Shown here: piece after piece, positions 14,047-21,464 of the stretch
Numbering within the stretch: position 1 is the first letter of the stretch
How the letters are laid out: the number at the start of each line of letters is the position of its first letter
Program-made: the position numbers and the translations under genes
Notes under the pieces: model-generated
Databases searched by the model: none
The model's input: the letters and a program-made list of their open reading frames with translations, nothing else
Told to the model about the DNA's origin: nothing
Assembly: GCA_019163135.1 (NCBI GenBank)
Contig: JAFLKR010000030.1
Coordinates: 1-32,696, forward strand
Direction of reading: 5' to 3'
Origin: Desulfobulbaceae bacterium
Lineage (GTDB): Bacteria; Desulfobacterota; Desulfobulbia; Desulfobulbales; Desulfobulbaceae
DNA length: 32,696 nt

Positions 14047-15894
14047 ATGAAAGCCAGAGAACGCTTCGATAAAATATTGCTCTCCTGCTGTACCCGGATC
14101 CAGGAAGAGGTTGCCTCTCTGGTCGGTAAGCCGTTCAAATTAGGCGAGCCCCAGTTCCGAGAATGCAGTAAGGCAGATTTGTTCACAGAGCCCGGTGGCA
14201 AGCGTGTGCTTGCTCATGTCCGGATCGATGGAGAACTCCTGGGCGCGGGCTGCTTGCTGGTTGGGATCAGGGACGCCATCCAGATCGGCGGCGCGCTCAT
14301 CATGCTTCCTGAATCCGAATTGGCAAGTTTGAGCGCCGAAGAACAGTATTCCGAGGAATTGCAGGATTCTTTCGGAGAGGTGGCGAATATCGTCTGCGGG
14401 GCGATCACCGTCATTTTTGAAGAGCAATATCCCAAAAAAGTGCGTTTTGTCAGGGTAGAGCAGGAAGTTATTATCCCGGTTACGGTGGATATCGAATCCG
14501 AATTGCCGATTGCTGATGGTTCGTACTACCTGATGACCGTTCCCATGTGGTTGGATAATCGTGATCTTGGCGGTCTCGATGTGGTCTTCCCCGCAGTGCT
14601 TTTTGGCTTGGCCTCGGAGGCTGCCAAAGAAAAGGCTGCTTCCGAGGAGGTCGCGGCAAAGGTGACACCTGTTCCGGAAGTACAGCAACCTCACGAGCAG
14701 GAGCCGATAGGGACGATCGAGGGCAAGGGGGGCGATGCAAGGGGGGAGGAAGAGGTCGGCATTCTGGAACGACCTGGAACCGCAGTTGCAGAGGAACCCG
14801 GTCAACCGGTGCACACCAAACAAGATCTTGAAAAGCAGAAAAGAATTGTTGATGAACTGCTGAAAAACAGCATGGCCAAGATGTGCGAGGAGGTCAGCGC
14901 CCTGCTCGGGGGGACGCTGAAGGTCGTACCCACTGAGCACGCCGCTTTTTCAAAAGCAGATTTTTTGGAGCAGGCCGGCGGCAAGCAGATTATGGCCCGC
15001 ATGGATATTCGTGGCGAAGGGCAGGGCGAGGCCTTTCTGTTTGTGGATATCAAAACTGCCGTGTATCTGGGCGGCAGTCTGATTATGCTACCGGAAGGTG
15101 AACTGGAGGCGACTGTTCGCAACGAAGACTTCGGGGACGACGCCAATGATGCCTACGGTGAGGTAACCAATATCATCGCCGGTGTCTACACTGCCGTCTT
15201 TGAGGAACAATACCGCACCAAACTCGGGTTTGTGAAGACCTCAATGGAACCGGTCACTCCGGTCAAGGTCGATGTCGAATCCGACGATATCATTCCCAAT
15301 CAACCCTATTATCTCTCCGCCGGGCAGATGCAGTATAACGGCAAGGACCTGGGGAGACTGCAACTCGTTCTGCCGGCCCGGGTGCTGGAACTGGAAGATC
15401 TCCTTAAGCTCGAAGAGGAGACGGCCGCAACAGGCGAAGCGCAGAGCAAGGCCATGCCCAAACCGGCAGCCAAAGATCCAGGCCTATCGCCCGCAGAGCC
15501 TGGCCGCCTGCAGGGAAAAGCCTCTGAGAGTGCCGATATCCTCATCTTCACCGATGACGATACGGAAGGCGATCGAATCGCTACGGCCTTGCAGCAGTTG
15601 GGCTATGTTTCCCGTACGCTGCATTTCAAAGATTCGGTGGGTAGCTTGTTGACTCCGCGTATTCAGATGGTTTTTTTGGTGATGCAGGAGGTGAGCGAGC
15701 AGGGATTTGGGGTGGCTATCAAAATCAGCAGTGCAGGATTGTCGGTGCCTCTGGTGGCTGCCGGTCCGGCCTGGACCAGGACGTTGGTGCTGAAAGCTGT
15801 GAAATACGGAGCCTGTGATATCCTCATTACCCCCTCTGCACCGGCCGATGTCCGGGAAAAAATAGAGCTCAATCTGGTGAAAAGAGCTGCCTGA
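14047..15894 (+). CDS. Tandem CheX-type protein with C-terminal degenerate receiver domain
   Basis: About 615 aa from ATG 14047; no strong ribosome site is visible, and a TTG at 14002 would extend it by 15 residues. There are two related CheX/CheC-like domains at about 5-190 and 265-455. Each has the Glu-x-x-Asn phosphatase motif (DSFGEVANIVCG, Glu111/Asn114; DAYGEVTNIIAG, Glu372/Asn375) and shared blocks such as GGALIMLPE/GGSLIMLPE and AVFEEQY/VIFEEQY. Charged linkers separate them. Residues about 495-612 have a receiver fold. The acidic cluster (FTDDDTEGDR) survives, but the phosphoacceptor Asp is replaced (QMVFLVMQEV), the Thr position reads VAAGPA, and the Lys-Pro reads ITPSAP. It should not be phosphorylated and may act as a docking domain. 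Likely role: a multivalent CheY phosphatase or scaffold. It converges with the sigma-54 activator gene with 12 bp between stops. Confidence 0.8.
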   Translation: MKARERFDKILLSCCTRIQEEVASLVGKPFKLGEPQFRECSKADLFTEPGGKRVLAHVRIDGELLGAGCLLVGIRDAIQIGGALIMLPESELASLSAEEQYSEELQDSFGEVANIVCGAITVIFEEQYPKKVRFVRVEQEVIIPVTVDIESELPIADGSYYLMTVPMWLDNRDLGGLDVVFPAVLFGLASEAAKEKAASEEVAAKVTPVPEVQQPHEQEPIGTIEGKGGDARGEEEVGILERPGTAVAEEPGQPVHTKQDLEKQKRIVDELLKNSMAKMCEEVSALLGGTLKVVPTEHAAFSKADFLEQAGGKQIMARMDIRGEGQGEAFLFVDIKTAVYLGGSLIMLPEGELEATVRNEDFGDDANDAYGEVTNIIAGVYTAVFEEQYRTKLGFVKTSMEPVTPVKVDVESDDIIPNQPYYLSAGQMQYNGKDLGRLQLVLPARVLELEDLLKLEEETAATGEAQSKAMPKPAAKDPGLSPAEPGRLQGKASESADILIFTDDDTEGDRIATALQQLGYVSRTLHFKDSVGSLLTPRIQMVFLVMQEVSEQGFGVAIKISSAGLSVPLVAAGPAWTRTLVLKAVKYGACDILITPSAPADVREKIELNLVKRAA

Positions 15895-15906
15895 AACAAA
15901 TCCGTC

Positions 15907-16989
15907 CTACTCCGCTTCTTCCTCCCCCAACCACCCGCCCAACAACTCCTTTTTCTTGATTTTTTCCAGCAGCGTGGTCCGTTTGAGGTTAAGCAGGCGA
16001 GCCGCTTCTTTTTTGTTTCCCTGCGTTATTTTAAGGGCCTGGATAATCAATTGGGTTTCAAAGTCATTGACCAGGGCGTTGAAGTCAATACCGGTCTCCG
16101 GCCATATATCTTCGGTTGCGGCATTGCCCCTGGAAAAGAGCATCAGTTGTTCGGGCTGGGTCACATCATTCAATTCTGGCTGTAACGTTACCCCGGTCGG
16201 TTGGATAGGCTGACCGCCGTTTCGGTATTTTTCGGGGAGATCGTTGACGCCAACAAGGGAGCCGCCATGAAGGATAGTCATGTGTTGCACCAGGTTTTCC
16301 AATTCCCTGACATTGCCTCGCCAGGGGAAATGGGCCAGGGCCAGGAGGGCGGCGGCATTAAATCCCAACAAGGGATGTTTTTTATTTTTCCCGAGGGCTT
16401 TGATGAAATAATCGATGAGGAGCGGGATATCTTCCGTCCGTTCGCGTAGGGCCGGGATGGAGAGCGGGATGACGTTGAGCCGATAATAGAGGTCTTCCCG
16501 GAACTTGCCGTCAGCCACCATCTGTTCCAGATTGCAATGGGTAGCGGCTATCACCCTGACATCCACCGGGATCGCTTTCAATCCACCCACCGGTTCGAAT
16601 TCCCGCTCCTGCAAAACACGCAGCAGTTTGGCCTGGAGCACCGGCTTCATATCGCCGATTTCGTCAAGAAACAGGGAGCCATTGTGGGCGTATTCGATCC
16701 GGCCTATTTTTGGCCCCGTGGCTCCGGTGAAGGCACCTTTGGTATAACCGAACAGTTCGCTTTCCAGGAGATCGTCGGGGATGGCCGCACAGTTGACCGG
16801 GACAAAATGATGCGAGCATCGCGGGCTGTGGGCATGAATTGCCTTGGCCACCAGTTCCTTGCCAGTTCCTGATTCCCCTTGAATGAGGACGGTACTGATA
16901 TCATCCTCGGCGAGTTTGGAGATCAGCTTGAACAGCTGTTGCATGGATTGGCTTCGGCCGATTATCCCATAAAAAGTATCAGTGAGCAT
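15907..16989 (-). CDS. Sigma-54-dependent transcriptional activator without sensory domain (FlrA/FleQ-like context)
   Basis: A 360-aa enhancer-binding protein. The AAA+ domain starts almost at the N-terminus. It has Walker A GESGTGKE (38-45), the sigma-54-contacting GAFTGA loop (85-90) and Walker B GSLFLDE (104-110), then [15 protein letters not shown] and [15 protein letters not shown] Fis-type helix-turn-helix lies at the C-terminus ([20 protein letters not shown], about 325-344). All motifs needed to remodel sigma-54 polymerase are intact. The N-terminal receiver, GAF or FleQ domain of most relatives is absent, as in PspF. It lies 3 bp after a stand-alone cNMP-domain gene, so the two are probably co-transcribed and may act together. 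Given its neighbours, it is a good candidate regulator of the flagellar operon, but other targets are possible. Confidence 0.9.
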   Translation of the reverse strand: MLTDTFYGIIGRSQSMQQLFKLISKLAEDDISTVLIQGESGTGKELVAKAIHAHSPRCSHHFVPVNCAAIPDDLLESELFGYTKGAFTGATGPKIGRIEYAHNGSLFLDEIGDMKPVLQAKLLRVLQEREFEPVGGLKAIPVDVRVIAATHCNLEQMVADGKFREDLYYRLNVIPLSIPALRERTEDIPLLIDYFIKALGKNKKHPLLGFNAAALLALAHFPWRGNVRELENLVQHMTILHGGSLVGVNDLPEKYRNGGQPIQPTGVTLQPELNDVTQPEQLMLFSRGNAATEDIWPETGIDFNALVNDFETQLIIQALKITQGNKKEAARLLNLKRTTLLEKIKKKELLGGWLGEEEAE

Positions 16990-16992
16990 GGC

Positions 16993-17514
16993 TCATTGGG
17001 GGAGTTTGTCTGCGAGTTTACTGGTGGTCAGGCGCATATTGAAGCTCAGCAATCGCATGATAATTTTTAAAAGGATAACGCCCATTGCAGGATAGGATTC
17101 GGTCAGGATGTCGAACCCTTGCTTAGTCAAGATAATGACAACCGAGGGTTGTCGGGCGATCACCGTGGCGGATCGGGGTGACCGGTCGATAATCGACATT
17201 TCGCCGATGGTATTGCCCTTACCGAGTCTGGCGATGACACGGTAGTCGCCGGCGGTTGTTTTTTTGAGGACATCGAGTAGCCCGCGCACGACAAAACACA
17301 TAAAATCGCCTTGGTCCTCTTCGACGAAGAGGTGTTCCCCGCGCAGTATTTCAGCAAAACGCATGTGGCGGGCGAGAACATCGAGGTCATCGGTTTTAAA
17401 AACGTCAAACAACGGCAGGGTAAGAATGAGATCCCTGGTTTTTTCCTCATTTTCGTTAAGCTCTTGAACGGGTGCGGCGGTTTTTTTCATAACAAAGGGC
17501 GCACGGGCAATCAT
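16993..17514 (-). CDS. Stand-alone cyclic nucleotide-binding domain protein
   Basis: A 173-aa protein (ATG 17490 is an alternative start giving 165 aa). Residues about 35-150 form a single cNMP-binding beta roll: LPLFDVFKTDDLDVLARHM, RGEHLFVEEDQGDFMCFVV, then the phosphate-binding-cassette region GNTIGEMSIIDRSPRSATV, which keeps the Gly-Glu and Arg-Ser-Ala pattern that contacts cyclic nucleotides in CRP. There is no C-terminal helix-turn-helix, so it is not a CRP-type DNA-binding protein. The C-terminal helix (LLKIIMRLLSFNMRLTTSKL) may dimerise or bind a partner. Its stop is 3 bp from the start of the sigma-54 activator, which lacks a sensory domain; a trans-acting sensor role is a reasonable inference. 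The ligand (cAMP, cGMP, c-di-GMP or none) cannot be told from sequence. Confidence 0.82.
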   Translation of the reverse strand: MIARAPFVMKKTAAPVQELNENEEKTRDLILTLPLFDVFKTDDLDVLARHMRFAEILRGEHLFVEEDQGDFMCFVVRGLLDVLKKTTAGDYRVIARLGKGNTIGEMSIIDRSPRSATVIARQPSVVIILTKQGFDILTESYPAMGVILLKIIMRLLSFNMRLTTSKLADKLPQ

Positions 17515-17672
17515 TACCAGTCAGAAAAGGTTACAGACTTTTTGGTGTCCTCTGGTACAGTTACAAATAAGTTTACCACAGGTGAACCGTGAAATACAAG
17601 GGACTTTCAATTATAGTGTCATTATCTTGACAACGAAGTGCTGGCAACTGAAAAGGTATTAAGGTGATTGAT

Positions 17673-18167
17673 ATGTGCATGGCACCAAAGGCGGCAAGAT
17701 TATTGACGGCTATGTTCTTCTGTTGTTTTTTGTACTGTTCCTCTGCCCAAGCCTGGGAGGGGGTGGTTGTAACTGTACCAGACGGCGATTCTCTTGAGGT
17801 GAAACAAGGAGACCTTGTGCACAAGATACGACTCTATGGCATCGATTGTCCCGAATACGGTCAGGCCAGTTGGATAGAGGCCAGAGGGTTGACCAGGGCC
17901 ATGGCCCTGGGGCAGCGAGTGAGCGTTGAGCCAATGGATACCGACAAGTACGGGAGAATCGTCGCTTTGGTCTGGAGCCAAGGGGGGCAGGTTAATAGTG
18001 AGTTGGTTCGAAAGGGCCAGGCCTGGGTGTATCCGCGCTACTGTCAGAAGCAACCCTTGTGCCGGGACATGAACGTCCTGGAGCAAACCGCCAGGGCGGC
18101 AAGGCTGGGGTTGTGGCATCAACCTAACCCGACGCCGCCGTGGTCATGGCGGCATTCAAGACCGTAA
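17673..18167 (+). CDS. Secreted thermonuclease (SNase-like) family protein
   Basis: A 164-aa protein from ATG 17673 (AAGGTG 6 bases upstream; an in-frame GTG at 17664 is also possible). The first ~27 residues are a signal peptide ending SSAQA, so the enzyme is exported. The staphylococcal-nuclease fold follows with its catalytic set: the calcium-binding Asp in VPDGDSLEV, Arg and Asp in IRLYGIDCPE (with the catalytic Glu), and the second Arg in DKYGRIVALVW. A Cys-rich C-terminal part (RYCQKQPLCRD) may form a disulfide, as in periplasmic relatives. The family cleaves DNA and RNA with calcium. The gene stands alone between the activator operon (divergent) and nuoN (convergent), with no functional link to either. 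Confidence 0.88.
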   Translation: MCMAPKAARLLTAMFFCCFLYCSSAQAWEGVVVTVPDGDSLEVKQGDLVHKIRLYGIDCPEYGQASWIEARGLTRAMALGQRVSVEPMDTDKYGRIVALVWSQGGQVNSELVRKGQAWVYPRYCQKQPLCRDMNVLEQTARAARLGLWHQPNPTPPWSWRHSRP

Positions 18168-18304
18168 CCCCGGTCTGATCTCGGGCCTGGAGGCGAGGTC
18201 CGTGACCATTATTGGGATGCGGCAGGCAAGCATTCCCCTGCTATGGGGTGGGGCAGATCTATCGAGCGGGAAAAACTGTTCTTTCCTGGTTGAAGAAGAG
18301 CCCG

Positions 18305-19750
18305 TTACATTCCCGCCAAGGCTGCGGTGGTCCAATCCAGGAGCGGCCCCGGAAAAAAACCGAAGCCGAGCACGCCAAGCAGGCAGAGGCCAAGTGCCGC
18401 GGTCATTCCCGGAGAAAAAGAGCAGGAGATGGTCTGCTGCGACTCGCTCATATACATATAGCGTACCACCCGCAGGTAAAAATAGGCGGAGATGGCACTG
18501 AACAGGACCGCGCCGATTACGGTCAGGGTATACCCGGCGGAAAAGGCCGCCTTAAGCAGATAGAACTTGCCGATGAATCCGCCGGTCGGCGGAATCCCGG
18601 TCAGGGAAAAAAGAAAGACCAGCATCATGGCAGCGGCCAGAGGATGCCGGGAGGCCAAGCCCTTACAGTCATCCAGCGATTCATGGGGCTGGTCGGGGGT
18701 GGCCAGAAGCATGAGAATGCCAAAGGCTCCCATGTTCATGAACAGGTAAATAATCAGATAGGTCATGGTGGCGGCCAAGCCCTCGGCAGTGCCGGCCAGC
18801 AGGCCGAGCAGGGCATATCCGGCATGGGCGATGGCCGAATAGGCCAGCATCCGTTTGAGGCTCCGCTGGCACAGCGCGGTGATGTTGCCCACCGCCATGG
18901 TCAACAGGGCCAGCACCGCCAGCACTGGGCCCCAATGTTCGTGGAGTTCGGGCAAGCCAAGGAACAGCAGGCGACCGAAGATGGCGAAGCCGGCCACCTT
19001 GGGGCTGACGGACATGAAGGCCGTTATCACTGTGGGGGCACCTTCATAGACATCCGGAGTCCAGAGGTGAAACGGTGCCACAGCAACCTTGAAACAAAAA
19101 CCGGCGATCAGCAGGGCAAGGGCCGCCATCAGGGCAGGATTGTTGCCCAGATGCAGCGTGGCGATCAGTTCGGCGATCCGGGCGATGTCGGTGGTGCCGG
19201 TCAGTCCGTAAAGCAACGACATCCCGAACAAGAGCAAGGCTGAGGCAAAGCTGCCCATGAGGAAATATTTGATTGCAGCCTCGCTGGTGCGCTGCTCTGT
19301 TTTGTGCAATCCCACCAGGGCATAGATCGGCAGGGCCATCAGTTCAAGTCCCAGGTAGAGGACCATCAAGTCGCCCGCTGAAGCCATCATCAGCATACCG
19401 ACTGCGGAAAAGACCATCAGGCTGTAATATTCTCCCTGCCGAAGACCGATGATGCGGCAAAAATGTTCGCTCATCAGCGTGGTCAGTATCACCCCGGCCA
19501 GGCAGGTGCTCTTGAAGACGATTGCATAGCCGTCAACCAGAAACATGCCGCCAAAGGCCACGGACGGTCGAGAGCCTACGACCATGGCCAGAGTGGTGAG
19601 GCAGCCGACCACGGTCAGCCAGGGCAGTACTTGCCGCTGCCGGGGGACGAAGATATCAAGACCGATCAGCAGCACGCCGATACCGATCAGCAGCAGTTCC
19701 GGTAGGATGGGTTCAACAACGGCCCAGTTGATAGCCACGGTAGGGATCAT
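18305..19750 (-). CDS. nuoN: NADH-quinone oxidoreductase subunit N
   Basis: A 481-aa antiporter-like membrane subunit of complex I, homologous to Mrp antiporter proteins and to NuoL/NuoM. About 14 hydrophobic helices are visible. The signature region FKVAVAPFHLWTPDVYEGAP leads into PTVITAFMSVSPKVAGF, with conserved charged residues inside membrane helices (the Lys of FKVAVAPFH and the Glu of LGLELMALP) that form the proton path. GGAG lies 5 bases before ATG 19750. It is the last gene of the nuo operon, as usual, but is separated from nuoM by 172 bp that hold a 51-codon open frame. I see no clear terminator in the 137 bp between its stop and the convergent nuclease gene. Confidence 0.97.
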   Translation of the reverse strand: MIPTVAINWAVVEPILPELLLIGIGVLLIGLDIFVPRQRQVLPWLTVVGCLTTLAMVVGSRPSVAFGGMFLVDGYAIVFKSTCLAGVILTTLMSEHFCRIIGLRQGEYYSLMVFSAVGMLMMASAGDLMVLYLGLELMALPIYALVGLHKTEQRTSEAAIKYFLMGSFASALLLFGMSLLYGLTGTTDIARIAELIATLHLGNNPALMAALALLIAGFCFKVAVAPFHLWTPDVYEGAPTVITAFMSVSPKVAGFAIFGRLLFLGLPELHEHWGPVLAVLALLTMAVGNITALCQRSLKRMLAYSAIAHAGYALLGLLAGTAEGLAATMTYLIIYLFMNMGAFGILMLLATPDQPHESLDDCKGLASRHPLAAAMMLVFLFSLTGIPPTGGFIGKFYLLKAAFSAGYTLTVIGAVLFSAISAYFYLRVVRYMYMSESQQTISCSFSPGMTAALGLCLLGVLGFGFFPGPLLDWTTAALAGM

Positions 19751-19767
19751 TATCGCTCCGTAAATAT

Positions 19768-19923
19768 TCAGGTTGTTTGTCTCTTGGACGGTAGTCCGTT
19801 AGACAGAAAAGGGTCATCAGCAGGGTCTCTAAACAGTCTTAACCGGTCATTTCCAGTCACTCTCTGGCTGTCCATTCTCAGACGAAAAACCGACAATCTT
19901 GTTATCTCAACCACTGGTTCCAT
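19768..19923 (-). CDS. Hypothetical 51-aa small ORF between nuoM and nuoN
   Basis: An ATG overlaps the nuoM stop in a TAATG arrangement, and the frame runs 51 codons to a TGA 17 bp before the nuoN ATG, filling the gap almost exactly. The product starts MEPVVEITRLSVFRL and ends PSKRQTT. It is basic and polar with no membrane helix and no family I recognise. Against it: there is no ribosome site apart from coupling to nuoM, and several Arg codons are AGA, unlike the CGC/CGG-rich neighbours. It may be a real small protein or just an open spacer. Confidence 0.3.
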   Translation of the reverse strand: MEPVVEITRLSVFRLRMDSQRVTGNDRLRLFRDPADDPFLSNGLPSKRQTT

Positions 19924-21434
19924 TAAGGGGGCGGTATCAGGCCGGGTACCAGAAGCGTTCCGGCCAGCCCTACCCCATTGACCTGATCGAGCAGATGGCC
20001 GACCGAGACATGGAGAAAGCCGAGCAGGGCGTTGGGATAGAGGCCAATCCAGAAAATAAGCAGGACCATGGGCAACAGGGTGAGAATCTCCCGCAGGTTC
20101 AGTTCAACCAAGCCTCGCATGGATTCCTTGATTTCATTAAAAAAGATGCGCTGATAGAGCCAGAGCATGTACCAGGCCCCCAAGATCAGGCCGGAGGCGG
20201 CGATCACCGCCGTCCATGGCAGGCGTTCAAAGCCGCCGAGCAGAATAAGGAATTCGCCGATAAAGCCGTTGGTGCCGGGCAAACCCACCGCCGCCAGGGT
20301 AAACAGCAGAAAAAAACCGGCAAACACCGGCATGGTGGAGGCCAGGCCGCCGTAGGCGACGATCTCTCGGGTGTGGGTGCGTTCGTAGATCATGCCGATG
20401 GCCAGGAACAGGGCACCGGTGACCACGCCGTGATTGATCATCTGCAGAATCCCCCCCTCCAGTCCCCGTTGATTGAGGGCGAAAAGTCCCAGTGTGACAA
20501 AGCCCATGTGACTGACTGAACTGTAGGCGATCAAACGTTTGAGATCGGTTTGTGCCAGGCAGATGATCGCCCCGTAGACAATGGCGATCACCGAGAGAAT
20601 CAGCATGGGCAAGAGCATCTGCTGGGTGGCATCGGGCAGGATGGGCAAGGAGAAGCGGAGGAAACCGTAGGCGCCCATCTTAATCAGCACCCCGGCCAGG
20701 ATGACCGATCCGGCGGCTGGGGCCTCGGTATGAGCATCCGGCAACCAGGTATGCACCGGCCACATTGGTACCTTGACCGCAAAAGCAGCAAAAAAAGCCC
20801 AGAAAAGGATCAGTTGCAACTTAAGCGAATAGGGTTGACCGGCGAGTTGGAGAATGTCGAAGGTATGGCCGCCGTTCTGGTAGAGCAGAATAATCCCCAC
20901 CAGCATCAGCAGGCTGCCGACTAAGGTGTAGAGAAAAAATTTAACGGTGGCGTAAATCCGCTTTGGTCCGCCCCAGACCCCGATGATCAAAAACATCGGG
21001 ATGAGCATGGCCTCCCAGAAGATGTAGAAGAGGAAAAAGTCGGTGGCGCAGAAGACTCCCATCATCGCCCCTTCCAGCACCAGCAAAGCCACAAAAAATT
21101 CCTGCACCTTGTGGGTGATGCTTTCCCAGGACACCAGGATAGAGAGGACGATAATCAGGGCGGTGAGCAGGAGGAAAAGTACGCTGATGCCGTCGATGCC
21201 GAGGGCATAGTTGATGTTCAGGGCCTTGATCCAGGGGTGGTGCTCCTGAAACTGCATGAGATAGGTGGTCTTGTCGAAGAGCAGAAGGGCCGGCAAGCAG
21301 AGCAGGAACTCGATCAGACTGATGAGCAGCGCCATCAGGCGAATAGTCGCGATCTGCTGCCGCGGCACGATCAGCAGCGAAAGCCCGCCAAGGACCGGGA
21401 AGAAAATCAGGGTGCTGAGGAGAGGTATCGACAT
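19923..21434 (-). CDS. nuoM: NADH-quinone oxidoreductase subunit M
   Basis: A 503-aa antiporter-like subunit of the complex I membrane arm. It has the essential Glu in the FYIFWEAMLIPMFLIIGVWGG segment, the Lys-containing helix (FAVKVPMWPVHTWLPDAHTE, then APAAGSVILAGVLIKMGAYG), and the later conserved block IAYSSVSHMGFVTLGLF. Length and helix count (about 14) are normal. NuoM conducts one of the translocated protons and docks between NuoN and NuoL. It begins 30 bp after the nuoL stop and ends overlapping the start codon of the small open frame that precedes nuoN. Confidence 0.98.
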   Translation of the reverse strand: MSIPLLSTLIFFPVLGGLSLLIVPRQQIATIRLMALLISLIEFLLCLPALLLFDKTTYLMQFQEHHPWIKALNINYALGIDGISVLFLLLTALIIVLSILVSWESITHKVQEFFVALLVLEGAMMGVFCATDFFLFYIFWEAMLIPMFLIIGVWGGPKRIYATVKFFLYTLVGSLLMLVGIILLYQNGGHTFDILQLAGQPYSLKLQLILFWAFFAAFAVKVPMWPVHTWLPDAHTEAPAAGSVILAGVLIKMGAYGFLRFSLPILPDATQQMLLPMLILSVIAIVYGAIICLAQTDLKRLIAYSSVSHMGFVTLGLFALNQRGLEGGILQMINHGVVTGALFLAIGMIYERTHTREIVAYGGLASTMPVFAGFFLLFTLAAVGLPGTNGFIGEFLILLGGFERLPWTAVIAASGLILGAWYMLWLYQRIFFNEIKESMRGLVELNLREILTLLPMVLLIFWIGLYPNALLGFLHVSVGHLLDQVNGVGLAGTLLVPGLIPPP

Positions 21435-21464
21435 GGATGAAGCTTCCGGTAGAAGGATTTTGGT

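Noticed and set aside
14140-14940. A 266-codon minus-strand frame inside the tandem CheX gene
   Set aside because: The plus strand carries two conserved Glu-x-x-Asn domains here; the antisense product shows no motif.
18212-19243. A 343-codon plus-strand open frame and other long frames antisense to nuo genes
   Set aside because: They lie opposite clearly coding nuoN, nuoM, nuoL and others. Their products are Gly/Gln/His-rich low-complexity chains typical of antisense reading of membrane-protein genes.
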